DNA from: Desmodesmus armatus
Taxonomy: Eukaryota; Chlorophyta; Chlorophyceae; Sphaeropleales; Scenedesmaceae
Direction: 5' to 3'
Assembly (NCBI GenBank): GCA_007449985.2
Contig: VIIQ02000614.1
Location: forward strand, 62,001-126,000
DNA: 64,000 bases
The notes under the pieces are model-generated. The model saw only the letters and a list, made by a program, of their open reading frames with translations, was not told the DNA's origin and did no database searches. Both the position numbers and the translations under genes were made by a program. Positions within the stretch are counted from its first letter, which is position 1, and each line of letters begins with the position of its first letter. Shown here piece by piece: positions 37,801 to 50,748 of the stretch.

Positions 37801-39766
37801 ATGTGAGCCCTATGCTGTCAAATGAGTAAGTGTGAAGTCCTCAGGTATGATCACAACCAATGATGCCGCAGAATTCCTTAGAAAAGATCACGTTGCAGCC
37901 GCAGGCTTGCATCAAGCAGGTCATGACAGTCTGGGGAATTCGGACCTTCCACGGCTGCTCAAACCACAGGCGGGCCAGCAGCGGGCCTCCCTCCTGGGCC
38001 CGCTTCTTGAGCCAGTAGTCCAGCAGCTGAGCGGCCAGCTTGCGGTCAGGCAGCAGCTCAGACACCACATCCAGGGCGGTGGCACGCGGCAGTAGAGCCT
38101 TCATGGCAGGGATGGTGGGCACGCGGGGCGCACTGGTCGACGGACCTGAAGAAACACAACAGAAAGGTCAGACATGACAGCATGTACAGCTTCATCAGAC
38201 CCGATCTGTTCGGTATGCAAGCCGGCCTGTTGCCTAACAGCTGGTGTGCACTCTGCAGATCACTGCAGTCAAGCTGAGGCCATGCTGTCAACACAATCTG
38301 CACGTTCTGCCGCCCCCTTATTGAACATGCTGATCAGGGTTTGACTTACCGGCCTGCTCATCGTCCCACCACGCCTTGACAGCATCAAAGTGAGCCTTCT
38401 CCAGCAGCTCAATGGCACGCTCAAAGTCATCCACTGCTAGGAGCAGCGGCGGCGGCTGCTGGTGCTGCTGCTGGGCCTGCAGGCAAGAATGCAGAGACAG
38501 ACGACCCCACAGATTGCATTGTAACATTCCACAACAGTTTGAATGTGCAGCTGCGCTAGGAGACAGAGACTGCCAGCACACACAAGCTTGACAGCTGCAC
38601 GCACGCTGCTGGTGCTGGTGCCTTGCTCGCCTACCTCCGACCCTGTGGAGTGATCCGATGTACGGCTGATGCGTGCTGACACCTGGTGGTACAAGCCTAT
38701 GGCAGCAGCCAGGATGCCGCTGCTAGGGCCACCCTGCTCACAGCACAGCGCAGCAAGGACAGCACACAAGGGCACTGATTGCCGTCATACAAGAACCCAA
38801 GCACGAAGGGCAGGATAAATCATCCCTATGCAATGCAGGGAGTACAAATGACGCAGTCAACACGCTCCAGGCCTGACAACTGCGGCACGCTGCTGCTGCG
38901 GATGCTGCTGCTGCAACATGCTGTCGCTGCTCGCACCTTGCTGTTGATCTTGTCCAGCCATGCCATGTCTGCATCATCTGCATCATACTCTGCGCTGAGG
39001 TGGTCGTCATACACATGCAGATGCTCCTTGTGCCGCAGGTATGGGGCTGTGGCCATGTCCCCCTCAATCATGGGGCCGTGGTGTGCTGCTGCCTCCCTGT
39101 TGAGGTCATAGTCAGCCACACCCCGCACACGAGGGATGTGTATGGGCCCAGCAGCCTGCATTCATAACACACAGTGGGCAGTGAGCAGCCTTGACCAATA
39201 CAGCCTTGTGCTCAGCACACCGCCAGCAGCTGCAGCTCTGCTTTGTGCAGCAGCATCACCGAGCCACACAACTATGGTGCAGCACACCATACCTCTGGTA
39301 ACTGCTGCTGCTGCGGCTGCTGTTGTGGCTCCAGGCCTGTGAAGTGCTCGTGAGGCGCACCCTGCACAGCACAGTCCAGGACAGCAGCAGGTGTGAAGCG
39401 TGCAGGGCAAGTGCTGTGTGCCAATCCAGCATTTCTGGCGTGGGACGGTGCATGTGGTTGCAGCTTCCCAAGATCACACGCCCTTTTGACTGCTTTCTGA
39501 AGACTGATGCACTGCTTCAACTCATGATGTGATCCAAATCGTTGCATCTCAGTGCACACCTCCTTGGGTGCCTGGTACTTGTGGCCCCTCTTCCTCTTCT
39601 TGCTGGTTGTGGGTGTGCCAGCTGCCACGAGGTGCCTGTAGAGCGCTCCACCATCTATCTGCTTCAGTTCCTGTGTGGGCTCCTGACCTGCCCAAAACAC
39701 TGGGATGCGGTCGGTGAGCCCCAGTGGGCGTGGGCGCACCACACGCACAGCCGGCTGGGGATCCAT
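34400..39766 (-). CDS. EPL1: Enhancer of polycomb-like protein (NuA4 subunit EPL1/EPC)
   Basis: Exons: 39766-39293, 39155-38937, 38733-38635, 38476-38350, 38145-37946, 37758-37582, 36201-34400; about 1,032 residues. Near the N-terminus VRPRPLGLTDRIPVF matches plant EPL1 (FRPRPLDIHKKLP). The EPcA-type motif YDADDADMAWLDKIN lies at about 210-225. The block YWLKKRAQEGGPLLARLW follows, then NDEA-like DDALEALHSLRNELE and the helical RKREKLKKQLLLVSQQEWQ, as in EPC/EPL1 proteins. The last exon is an Ala/Gln-rich, acidic and basic low-complexity tail with no counterpart in the family. EPL1 holds the catalytic module of the NuA4 histone acetyltransferase and acts in the nucleus. One base appears to be missing near 35400-35440, where the reading frame shifts. 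Two TTACA (TGTAA on the minus strand) follow the stop within 20-150 bases. Confidence 0.92.
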
Positions 39767-40790
39767 TCACGCTGCTGCAGTGGGTGCTGGTTGCTGCAAG
39801 CAGACAACGCCAACACCAGGGGATACCAACGCACACTGAGAAGCAGTAGGGAGGGCTCAAGCCCTGTTGGCAAGTGTGCTGGGGTACTACAGAGATGGTG
39901 TGCACACAATGCTAGCACAGGAGGATGCCCATCATACGCCAGAGCTAGGGCCCAAGGGCCCTTGGGAGTGGCATGCAGGTGCCCCAACAGGTTGACAGCA
40001 GTCTCTCACAGCAGCACTGCAACACTGGGGCCCTGGCACACAACAGGGCCTACTGCATTCCCTGAGCGTCCACAGCAGAAGCCATGAGCTGGCTCCTTGG
40101 AGCGTGCCCCAGACATGCAGGTCCCACCAAGCCGCTTTGTGCAACAAAGAAGCATACGTTTGCAAAGATACAGCTCACCTGTGCCCACCAACAACTCGCT
40201 TGCCTTGGCAAGGCCTGTGTGGCTCGCTCAGTCACTGGACATACTTTACGACCAAAAAATGCACTCGGAGAAGTAAAAGAAGGGCAAGAAAACCGATCAG
40301 GGATGTCAGCAAGACAACAAGGAACTGCAACACTGGACAGGCTCTGCCGTGTTCATGAGCATCATGACGCCCTTCAAACACCAGGTTCAACGTGACTCTC
40401 CAATGCATTGAACGTTCCTGGTGTGGTTTAGTACCAGACCCTAACTCGAAGGCACTGCGAAAGCTGTCCAGGGGGCTTCAGCGGCCCTCTTTCCAGCGTA
40501 GGGCAGCTTGTCTATTTGGCAGCCCATACAAGGTGGGTGGTTTGCTGCAGCAGCAGCGGTGGCCCCCCATCGTTTCAGCAGCCGTCGCCTTTCCTCAGCG
40601 CACTGCACAGTCCAGCGGTGTTGGTGCCGTCAGTAGATCTTCTTGCTTGGGTCGCAACGCTTCACGCCAGCCTGAGTCTTCCTAGAGTTCTGCACACCAG
40701 GGCATCAGCAGCACAGTTGTGTGATGGAGGAGCAGGAGTGTGGCGTGTTGTCTCAGCAGGTGCTGGCCCACCGTGTGTTGTGTGCTGCAG
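39767..40790. other. Shared upstream region of EPL1 (-) and RPL8 (+)
   Basis: These 1,024 bases separate two divergent start codons. The RPL8 ATG directly follows a TGTGCTGCAG that looks like a 3' splice site, so the RPL8 leader may be interrupted by an intron. No TATA box is clear. Confidence 0.5.
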
Positions 40791-43189
40791 ATGGGTCGCG
40801 TTATCAGGTCCCAGCGTAAGGGTAGGGGATCTGTGTTCAAGTCCCACAACACCCACCGCAAGGGTGCAGCCAAGCACCGTGTGCTGGACTCTGCTGAGCG
40901 CCACCACTACATCAAGGGTGTGGTGAGGGAGATCATCCATGACTCTGGACGTGGTGCACCCCTGGCCAAGGTGGGTGGGCAGCGCTCTGATCCAACACAT
41001 ATGCAACAGCAACTGGCAGCAGCAGACGAGCAGCGCCTGCTAGATCGGCAGCAGCAGGCGCTGCAAGATCGGCAGGCCATGTCTGTCTGCAGCAGCAGTA
41101 TGCCAGTGGCAATGGTGGTACTGTTTGCATGTGTCATAGTTGCTGTTGCCAACATGGCATGGTGTGGATCATGGCATGGTGCCTGACGGATGCCCCGCCT
41201 CCATGCCATGCACCTTGCCTGCCAAATGTACCTCCATGCTGCACATGCCTGAAATCCTGGGAAACACTGTGGTGTTTGGCTGATGCACTCTAGGAGCGGG
41301 GCACTGGCGGCAGCAGCATGTCTGTCAAGGCTTGCTCAGTGTTCCTGATTTGTGTGCTGCTTTAACCCTCTCCTCACATTTCCGGTTCCTGTTGTTCTCA
41401 TATTTGTGGCCTACATTGTGCTGCTAGGTTGTGTTCCGTGACCCAGTGAGGTACAAGCTGCAGAAGGTGCTGACCGTGGCTGCAGAGGGCACCTACTCTG
41501 GCCAGGTGTGCACAGCAGCAGCAGCGCTGGGAAGCTGTGGGGTACAGTTGCCACCGAGGAAAACTGCACAGCAGCGCTGGGAAGCAGCGGCAGCAGCAGC
41601 ATTGGGGACCAGCAGCAGCTGAGCAGCAGAGGCTCTGTCTTGATGGTTGACACCTGCTTTGAGGAATCAGACGGACATGATACGGGAGCTAGGGCCAGCA
41701 GCAGGTTCACCACCCCAGCAGCAGGGGTGATGGGGGGCGAAGATGTCTTCGCCCCCCATCACCACAGCACTGTGGGGCTGGGCAGCAGACACAGCAGCAC
41801 CTGTGGTCAGGCAGTGTGGCAGCGCTGCACTGGCGACGTCTGAACAGTAGCAAGGGGCACACGGCAGCGCAGCTGAAATCATCAGAGCCACTGGCCACAG
41901 CAAGCGCGAGAGACTGCAGCCTGCAATCTTTTCATGACTACTATGGACTGCCCAAGCAGCCCAGCATTTGACATGCCACGCGGTCTACAGCCGGAAGCTC
42001 ATCAGCAATCACACACCAGCACACCAAGCAGTCGACATGTGTCTCACCACCCAAATTTCTTGGTTGTGGCTGTCCAACAGAACTTGCCTCAACCCCTGCT
42101 GTGCTGCCCTGCCACCGCCACCGCCCTTCGTCCCCCCCCCCTCAGTTCCTGTACTGCGGCAAGAAGGCCACCCTGTCTGTGGGCAACACCCTGCCCCTGG
42201 GTGAGATGCCCGAGGGTACCATTGTGTGCAACGTGGAGTCCAAGGCTGGTGACCGCGGCACCCTGGCCCGCTGCTCAGGAGACTATGTGATCGTGGTGGC
42301 CCACAACCCTGATGCAGGCATCACCCGCATCAAGCTGCCCTCAGGATCCAAGAAGGTGGGCAGTCTGGTAGCAGCAGGCAACAATGCGCAGGGCTGGGCG
42401 GCAGCAACAGCCAGGACAGAGGCCGTGGCTGCTCGCTGTGATGCACCGCAACATGCCGCAGGGGTCATGTATCGTATGCAGCGGCAGGGCCAGTTGTGAG
42501 ACCCTCTCTCTTTCACCTGCATCGCCCAGATACACCTGTTGACGCTGTGGCTGTATCTGTTGCTGCTGTGTTGCGCGTTGTTGTTGGTGTGCTCCGCAGG
42601 TGGTGTCCAGCGCCTGCCGTGCCACAGTCGGCCAGGTTGCCGGTGGTGGCCGTACTGAGAAGCCCATGCTGAAGGCCGGCCGTGCCTTCCACGCCGCCAA
42701 GGCCAAGCGCAACAGCTGGCCCAAGGTACGGTGGCATACAGACACACTGGCAGCAGGCATTCACATGCACCGCATCTGCACCGCACATTGTACACCACCA
42801 CGGCAAAGCACTACAGCAGAGTCCTGGGGCAGCAGGCTCTGGCAGCAACTGCTGCGGCCGGGGGGGGGGGGGGGGTTGCATTGATTGGTGGGGTGCTGAG
42901 TTTTGGGTTTGCACAAATTGCTCAATGCCTGTTGTGTGAGGATGAGTGTGTGCAAGACACCTGAGCATGTTTCCCCTGTTTAACGCCTGCTCCTTTCCCC
43001 TGCTCCCAGGTGCGTGGTGTGGCCATGAACCCCGTGGAGCATCCCCACGGAGGAGGTAACCACCAGCACATTGGTCACGCTTCCACTGTCAGCCGCTGGG
43101 CACCACCCGGCCAGAAGGTCGGTCTCATTGCTGCCCGCCGCACTGGTCGCCTCCGTGGTACCAGCGTGGTCAAGGCAGACAAGGAGTAA
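40791..43189 (+). CDS. RPL8: 60S ribosomal protein L8 (uL2)
   Basis: Exons 40791-40970, 41428-41505, 42146-42355, 42600-42725 and 43010-43189 are all phase 0 and give 257 residues, the usual eukaryotic length. It opens [19 protein letters not shown]. It holds [38 protein letters not shown], and the peptidyl-transferase loop motif [17 protein letters not shown] with the conserved His. It ends VVKADKE. uL2 binds 23S-type rRNA near the peptidyl-transferase centre and bridges the subunits. Codon use is strongly biased to C-ending codons, as expected for high expression. The start ATG sits at a putative exon border, so a leader intron is likely. Confidence 0.98.
41726..41763. other. Perfect 18-bp inverted repeat in RPL8 intron 2
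   Basis: The arms at 41726-41743 and 41746-41763 are exactly complementary and are separated by only TG. The left arm reads GGTGATGGGGGGCGAAGA. It could form a hairpin in the pre-mRNA or a cruciform in DNA. No C/D or H/ACA box is visible, so I do not call it a snoRNA. Confidence 0.85.
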
Positions 43190-44400
43190 GCAGCAGCTTC
43201 TTGGCAGCAGCGGCAGCAGCAATGGATCTTGGCGGCGGCAGCAGCAGCGGCAGCAGCGCTGTCGACCAACAGGGTTTGCTGCTGTTATCCGGATGGGAGG
43301 AGCACTGGTGGCGGCAGCAAGGCAGGCAGTGTGCCTGTTGTGTGCATCAGGCACTGGCGGAGCTGGGCCAGGCACTGTATGGTGTGGGCTGCAGCACGCA
43401 GTGTGGGGCCGACAGCAGCAGCGGTTTGGTGGTCGTGTATCACTGAGTGGTGGGCGGCTGTGGTCAGCACGACGGCCCGGACTTTAGAGCTGGCAGGTGT
43501 TTATGGCCGTGACATGTAACATCGTTGCTCTGCTGTGTTGGAGTGCGGGCGTGGATAGGCAGCTATACTGTCAGGATCTGCCAGGATGATGCTGATGGTT
43601 GTATATCCAGGTTCAAGGGTCAGTGCTTCAGCAGCAGCCGCTGCTATTGCCTAGCTATGTATAGGAGCAGCAGGATTGGATTTGAACTTGGGTGACGGCA
43701 TGGAGCTCAACCTCACCGTGTCGTGTCAGAGAGCAAGTTGATTGGCATTATCTGAAGTGCGCATGCGAGGCTCCCAACCTGTTGCAGTGCCAATGCCCCA
43801 TTGGCATGCTTCAAGTGTTGAGTGCAGTGCAACCTGGGTGGCATCTAGTCCAGTGTAGGCAGGTCTGGATAAGGTGGGCTGATTAGTGGGGGTTCGAATA
43901 GTTCCGTTCAGTCTGCATCATTAGGTAATCTTATGCAGCTGTTGCCTCAGCCTGCAGGGTACCAGACCGTTGCCAAACAATGCTGTCCCTTTGGAAGGGG
44001 CACAAATGGCTGCCAGCCTGGCAGGCAGCTGCAGAGTACTTTGCTTCGTGCCACCAGTGAGCACATCCTGGGTTGCAGCAGAGACTGATGTTGATCTAAT
44101 ACCCGTCCCAGCAAATCCAGGTTGCAAAGGTTAGCAAGCAATTTTGCAAAGCGTGTCGCACACTTCACAGTGTCAACACGCCACAGACGTGGGAGGGAGC
44201 TGCAGCCAGGGCCATGGCGTCAATCCATGATTTAAAGTGCGTGGCAGTGATTTGAAAAAGCTGAAGATGCACGCAGCACGTCCTGTGTCGCGTACAGCGG
44301 GGCATGAAACCACGGCCAAGGAAACCCTTGCATGAGGCGAGCTGAAACTTTCAATACCCTCCCTACTGCCAATGCATCACTGCAAGCCCGTTGAAAGACT
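43190..44400. other. RPL8 3' region and intergenic DNA
   Basis: Contains the RPL8 3' UTR with a GGCAGCAG-rich start, the poly(A) signal candidate at 43515, and then no recognisable gene. Confidence 0.5.
43515..43519 (+). terminator. Candidate poly(A) signal TGTAA of RPL8
   Basis: TGTAA is the usual poly(A) signal of chlorophycean algae. This one lies about 325 bases after the RPL8 stop and is the first such motif downstream. Confidence 0.5.
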
Positions 44401-46496
44401 GTGATTTCCACCAACACAAGCACTGCCTTGCTTCACCCCCAACGTGCATGCCGTTCATGTGTGGGACATCGAGCGTGCCTCTGGTTCCTTGCCCTTGACG
44501 GGGAATTGGTTCTGCAGCTCACGAACCCTCTCTTTGTCCACGAGAGCTATACCTCAGTCCCCCAACTAGGGAAGCTGCCTTGGTGGATGGAGGAGGGCTC
44601 ACAATCAGGCTCACAATCAAGCTCACAACCCGCATCGGATACGATAGTGGATGCATTGACAAGCTGCGCAGACACGGACCAGCTTCGCAAGCCTGACTTG
44701 AAACAGGAGGGACAGCAGAGGAGTGACAGCTGTCATGCATGGAGAGCCAGGGCATCAAGTGATGTGGACCGCCATGAGGACACCGAATTCCGGCATATGA
44801 AGCGCTTCTGTGACGATGAGCAGAGGCAACAGGAGGAGCAGAAAGATCTTGCAGGTGTGTGAGTTTGGGCACCAGATCGGGTGTTGTACTGTACAGGGGG
44901 CAAACCTGAGTTGCTGGAAAGGCTTGTCAAGGTTTGTTTGCAATCAGCAGAGTCAACCTGGTGCAAGATTTGATTGGCAGCCAGGTCTTCCTCTGTCACA
45001 GCTGTCTTTAGAGCTGAACTCTGCACACCACTGCTGCACACGAAACGACTTGGTCTCCAAAGAGCGTTCTGTGTGTGTGCACAACTAGCAAGCAAGCAGT
45101 GCTTCAACTAGGTCTAGTTGGAAGCTTGAAGAAGTGCCTTTGGCCAGATCCTGCAGCAGTGGCCTGTGTTCAACCATTACACACCAGCCTGGGTGACACG
45201 TGTCGTTGCGCATCTTGGATGCCAGCTGGCACACGTTGGCAAGGATATGTGTAGGCATTGACCCTGACCTTTCAACAGCACCCCAAAGAGCCACACAGCC
45301 TTGTCCATGTCAGCTGACATTTCACGTCGACTGTTACGGAATCTTGGATGAAGGCGACTCCTGGATGTAGCAATGCCTACCTGCAGCGACCAGCCTCTGA
45401 CACATGGCTTGTTGCTGCTGGGCCATGCTGCACCGCGTCATGCAGGAGCCAGCAGCCCAAGCCATGAGCGAGCAACTGGTGCCACACTGCCGCCCAGCAG
45501 CAGTAGGACGCTGGAGCAGCAAGCGTCCTGCAGCACTGCGCCCCCCACAGCCAGCAGCAACCCCACGCAGCAGCAGCACTCAGAGCGGCAGCAATTCCTC
45601 GGCCTCAGCTACACGCACACCTCAACAAGCTGCTACCGCAGCAGCAGCGGACTGCCGCTGCCGCTGAACAGCTTGAACCTCAGCTCAACACAGAGCTTTG
45701 CCACAGTGCTGCCCAGCGTCAGCACAGCAGTGGAGGATGCTGAGGATGAGATGAGTCAGGAGTACGCTGGGTGGGCACTCGTGTGCCCCCCGTCCATCAT
45801 CCCCTTGCTCACCACACATGCTAGCCAACAGAGCGGCCACGGCAGCAGTGCAGCAGTGCTGTGGGCGCTGGGCTCGCTGCAGGCAGGGGAGGACGTGTAT
45901 GCTGGTGCACACAGTGGTGTTCCTGTGCAGCTGGGCTTGACGTCAACTCAGGTGAGCAGCAGCCCCCCACAACAGCCTCACAGTGGGTAAGCAGTCCTAT
46001 AGGTCCCCCTCACAGTTGAGATGTTGAGGGCAATTACTGTGGCGTGTGCGCTGATGGTTGGATTGGGCAGTTGTTCGTCTGCCCCTCGGCTAGCACTTGT
46101 GCGTTGGCCAGCTTGACAGCCTGTCAAGCTTGGCAAGGCCCCTTTTTCCAGGAAATATCAGCAACCATACCCTTTGCTCAAGTCATGCAACAGCAATACT
46201 ACGAACACACGTTGTACATGGCAGTAGTTGTACTCAGCCACGCCCATAGTGTTGGTGTGTCCTTTGCTGCTGTTGGCTGTCAACAGGAGGGTGTTGTGGC
46301 TCAAGTAGCCTGGCTGCCAGTGGGGCCACAGACGCAACATGCCGCTAGCCAGGGTGAGCAGCAGTCGCACGTGCAAGCACAGCAGCAGCAGCAGCAGCAG
46401 CAACACCAGCAGCAGCAAGACTTGCCGCAGCAGGCACAGCCACAACAGCAGCAGGGGCAGGCGCAGGGACGGCAGCAGCAGCTGCAGCCGCCCTAG
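44401..46496 (+). CDS. Unrecognised gene with a Gln-rich C-terminus (partial model)
   Basis: Three coding-looking stretches seem to belong together. The first is about 44401-44854, with PWWMEEGSQSGS and an acidic, basic helical end before a GTGTGTG donor. The second runs from about 45388 to 45950, ending with VPVQLGLTSTQ before GTGAGC. The third is 46151-46496, starting EISATIPFAQVMQQQYYEHT after TTTTCCAG, and ending in a (CAG)n-encoded Gln tract and TAG. The second and third join at phase 0. The junction between the first and second and the start codon are uncertain. The block YYEHTLYMAVVVLSHAHSVG looks like a real helix but matches no family I know. It could be one gene or two. Confidence 0.5.
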
Positions 46497-48237
46497 CGAC
46501 TGCAAGTTCTGGGCGGCTGGCTCCTGCCGCAAACCCTAGTGGGTTTGTCGAGTATGTGTCTGAACGGTGGCTGGTCAGCAGGGCCTGGGAATCAGTGTAT
46601 GTATCACCATGGGCAGCACCAGCGGCGGCCATGAGGCTGCGCACTGCTGGGGCCGAGTGGCATGTTAGTGACAGGCTAGTTGGGGTTCAGCATGCGGGGT
46701 TTTGAAAAAGGAAACGAAAAACAAAAATGACACCTGGATCTGAGGATCTGTGATGCGGACACTGCAGAGATGCAGTCTCTGTTCATGTGCATATACCACG
46801 GCTCGTGCCGTCCATTGCAGCTTCAGTGTCGGATTCACCGTGTTGAACAGGTTTTGGCAGGCATCCTGCTGCTTTTGTGTATTGGTGGACCTGGTTGGCC
46901 CTGTGGTATGCAGCAGCCTGGGCGTCACACTCTTACCACCACCGCATATGTCTTAGAATACTGGTGTTGACATGGTGGTTCGATGTAGACGTGGGTTGTG
47001 TGTGCACTGTTTGCGGCATGCCTTTCTCTGGGTTTTGCATGCACGGCCCAAGGCATATCCACCCCAGCTAGCCTGATGTGTAGCGGCACTGAAGCCAAGT
47101 GCGCGCTGTCTATGGGCTGCTGTACCTGACTGTACAAATAGGTTGTGCTGGAAGTGCACCTGGCTACTTGCCGCCTGGAAGGACTGGGTGCAGGTTTGTG
47201 ATATGGCCGTTGTGCATTGGCCGTTTGCATTGGTAAGCAGCATGCTGTTTGAGAGCCAAGATGTGCATAGTTGTGGTATGACCAGCACTGTTGATAGAGC
47301 AGCATGGGCAACAGGACGTGTGGGAAGGTTGTGTTGGCTTACGACCCAGTCAAGATCGTGTGTGAAGGTGGTCAGAAGATTGGTGTGAAGTTGGTCAGAT
47401 GATTGCGTGTGTGTCCATCCTGAAGATTTGCTTGATGTTCTTGGCCCTACCTTCTGTTGGCTTTTACAGACGTGTATCGAGCAAACAGTGAGCTGTGTGT
47501 TTGCTCTTTGTTGGCTGTCGGGCTTGCGGGCAACTGTTGACAGAGTCTTGATGGCAAGGCAACAGCATACTGTCTAAAGTTGCGGGGCCTGCAGCAATCA
47601 GACAGTTGTGGGATCGCCTTTTGTAGTACAGGAGTCACCCCCTCCATGTGACACCTGCTGAACTGTTTCCAGGCCCTGGCACAGCCTCTCTTGTGTGCCG
47701 GCCTCAAAGCTCTTTGATGAGGGGTCTTCAATGCTGATAATGCTACAGATAAACAAGAATCACAGTTACACCTGTAGCTGTGAAGCTCAAGAGCCCATGC
47801 TAGATGTGTGCACTATGTTGCCTCCTGCATGCATGCCTCAAGCCCTTGCAGCCAAGGGTTACATGCATTGCCAATCATCGACACTTACATCCTGCACCCT
47901 GCACAACAATTCACCCCACCCACAGGCACTGCCAGCCCCATCTTAGTCTGCTTAGTGGGCAAATCGGCCTGATGAGTCAATCAGGGTACTCACTAGTTTA
48001 GCCATTGGATGGCGCTCACTGCCAAAGGCTAGATGGGCAGGACAAGCACAGAAAACACGCAAGCCGCACAACCACACACACATACCCAAAAACAGAAGAA
48101 GAATTGCGATACACCAGCTCCCTGCTTGCAAAAAAGCACCTGCAATTGCAACAGCTACCAAAAAGAAGCAGCTCTCCTGACCACCAACCCTGCACTGCAT
48201 GCTCCATACTGCTGCTGCTGTACAACTGTACACCCAG
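46497..48237. other. Intergenic region between the Gln-rich gene and the kinase gene
   Basis: Holds the 3' regions of two convergent genes. A TTACA (TGTAA on the minus strand) at about 47851 could be the poly(A) signal of the kinase gene. No other gene is seen. Confidence 0.45.
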
Positions 48238-50748
48238 TTAGGCGTGTGCAGCTTGGGGCACCAAGAGCGCATGCACCTGCGCAATCACACCCTCCAGCTG
48301 CTGCTGGCTGAGCGCACAGGGGGAGGGCAGGTTGAGGCACAGCTGCTTTAGCTGCTGCAAGTTGGGGTCCTGCAGAGCTATATCCTGCGTGAAGAACTCA
48401 TGCGCCATGATCTCAGGAATGGTGATCCTGTCTGCTGCATGGGGCGCAAGCATCCTTTCAATGAGGTCTGTGCAGTGATACGACAGCTGTTGGGGATACC
48501 TCAGTGGCCGAGGGCCCCTCAGGTATGTGTCAACGTCCTGCGCGTTCCGGATGTTCCCTGTGGCGAAGGGGTACGTCCTGTTGAGGGACGCGTACAGCAG
48601 CACGCCCGCTGACCAGACGTCGACAGGAGCAGGCGCGTAGCCGGGAGGATTGTTGGGGTTGTGCTGGCCGTTCTGTGCGTTGTTGCCGAAGCGGTACACC
48701 TCTGGCGCCTTGTATTGTGAGGTGCCCTGCGGCAGGCAAGCAGGTTGGTTCAGGCGCAGCAACGCCGCCAGGAGCGTATGGTTCTGATGCTACTAGCGGT
48801 CCTCTTTGCACTGGCTCTGCAAGACTGCTGACACAACACTGTCAGCAAGCTGCGCAGCTTGCCCTATGCTCCACACATGCGGCCGCGGCCTGAGGGTTCA
48901 CCAACACCATGCGGCCCAGGGTTCACCAAAACCATGAACAACCTACCACCATATACATGATTGAATCCATGCTGAGGTGACTCACCACGTCTGTGTCTGC
49001 TGCCTCGCCTGTCCTGCTGAGCCCAAAGTCAGCTACTTTGAGGAGCCATGAACCGTCAGGAGGCAGCTGCCGTACCACACCCTCAGGCTGCATACACTGC
49101 ACAAAAGAGCAACAGCAGGTGATGCCATCCATACTGTTGGTCAAGTTGCTTACCAGCAATGTGTAAGATAATGCTGCTGGTGCTGGTGCTGGTGTTGTGA
49201 TTGCTGACACAACAGGCAATGTGATGTGCTGCTGACACACCAGCACAACGTACAATCGTCGTGCCGTGCTGCCATACGCACCAACATGATCTCTCAAAGC
49301 CTAGCCATCCGGTCAACAAGAAGCACACACCCTGCACAGGCTGTTCTCCAGTTTGATGTCCCTGTGCACCACACCCTTTGCGTGCAGGTAGTCCAGGGTG
49401 CAGATCAGCTGCTGGAAGAACCACCTGAACAGACAGGCAGGGCAGGAACAGTCAACACATATATGTATATATACAGATTGCGCAGTGTGTGGCCAGCCGG
49501 TGGGAGTTTGCTCCCCGTGGTACAACCAAAAAACCCACATTCAGACACATCAGGTAATCGGATCACGACCAACTGCAACATGAACATACGTGTGGGCAGG
49601 ACCAACCAAGGTGCAAAGAGACCAGCACATGCACACATGTTCTGCCCTGTGGCTATGGGACCCCAACAAGAGAGAGAACCATATGCCATCCATGCCAACA
49701 CTGCAAACCAACCAGAGCGCAACTGATGGGCAAATTGCTGAGCAACCCCCCTTTTCCAGGAAACTGCCAGGCAACAGCTGGGGGGTTGCCACCCCATCAA
49801 GCCCATCAAGCCCTTGACTGCAACAGCTGAATGACCTAGAAATCCATGCACCGGGGCTATGGTTGATGTGGTATCCTGCGAAGTGGTGCAGCTTGTCAGC
49901 GTGGTGATGGGTTGCAGTGGCGGCCTAGGCGTTGGCGCCTGGCTGCTGCTCATTGCAGCTTGGCTTCCTTTCCTACGGAGGCAGGGGGTGTACCTGCCAG
50001 TCCGGCGTCATCCTCTCCTGCAGCTGTCAATCTGATATGTGTTTGCCAAATCCAGTGGTGTTGCTTAGAAGAATTCGTGCTTGCTGTGGTTACACAGGAG
50101 TTGCGCGGCTTCTGCTGCGGCATGGTACACCCACCTGACCAAGGCTTCGTTGGGTGCTGCTGTGCTGTTGATAAGGTTGAAAAGCGTGCCGTCCTGCACA
50201 TACTCCAGGACGATGTTGAGGTAGTTGTCGGCAGATATGAACACGTCCAGCATCTTGACCACCAAGGGCTGGTTGAGCTTGTAGTGGATGCGCAGCCTGC
50301 AGGGCGCGGTGGTCAGTAGGTAGGGTGTCAGCACACCCACTGGATCACAAATTCAACGGGCTTATCCCAGAACACCACCCTGAACACAGGAGCTGCTGCA
50401 GTTGGGCACGGCAAGGGGAGGTGGAGGAGAAAGGAGAAAGACATGACGCGTCCCGCCCCCCCAGTAACCCCAAACTGCCCTTGAAACAGCACTGCACTTG
50501 ACCCTTGGACCGGTCCCCAAACAGGCGTACAGTACTCACTCGCGCTCAAGCTCACGATCCAGCCCTGCTGCCCTGTTCTGGTCCCCAACCAACAATCCGA
50601 TGCGCTTGATTGCCACCAGGATGTTCTGCTGAGGGTCTAGGTACAGGTACACAGGGTACTGACCGGCGCCCAGCAACTGGGGAGGCTGTCCATGGTTAGG
50701 TGCTGCTACATACTGTTGGAGCTGAAGAGGTGGGGCCACTCCCGCCAT
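48238..50748 (-). CDS. SnRK2-like serine/threonine protein kinase
   Basis: Exons 50748-50540, 50379-50341, 50296-50135, 49424-49331, 49096-48986 and 48726-48238 close in frame to 367 residues. Visible kinase signatures are LLGAGQYPVYL (Gly loop) and VAIKRI with the ATP-binding Lys at 48. The catalytic loop is HRDIKLEN with Asp 159, DFG has Asp 191, and GTSQYKAPE lies at 206-214, with DVWSAGVLLYASL after it. The end of the lobe, RITIPEIMAHEFF, is typical of SnRK2 and related CAMK-type plant kinases. A Leu/Gln helical tail follows. All catalytic residues are present, so it should be active on Ser/Thr. The first exon may lack an upstream coding exon; no other ATG in frame is nearer. Its WFFQQ...DYLHAKGV stretch recurs in the neighbouring pseudokinase. 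Confidence 0.9.

Noticed and set aside
40971..41427. snoRNA in RPL8 intron 1
   Set aside because: Ribosomal protein introns often host snoRNAs, but I found only a partial C box (CTGATGC) and no D box with terminal stem.
43672..43745. tRNA-like minus-strand stretch with GTTCAAATCC
   Set aside because: No D-arm consensus and no full acceptor stem pairing; at most a relic.
46380..46410. CRISPR-like or structural repeat
   Set aside because: This is a plain (CAG)n run coding for Gln; there are no spacers, and the genome is nuclear eukaryotic.
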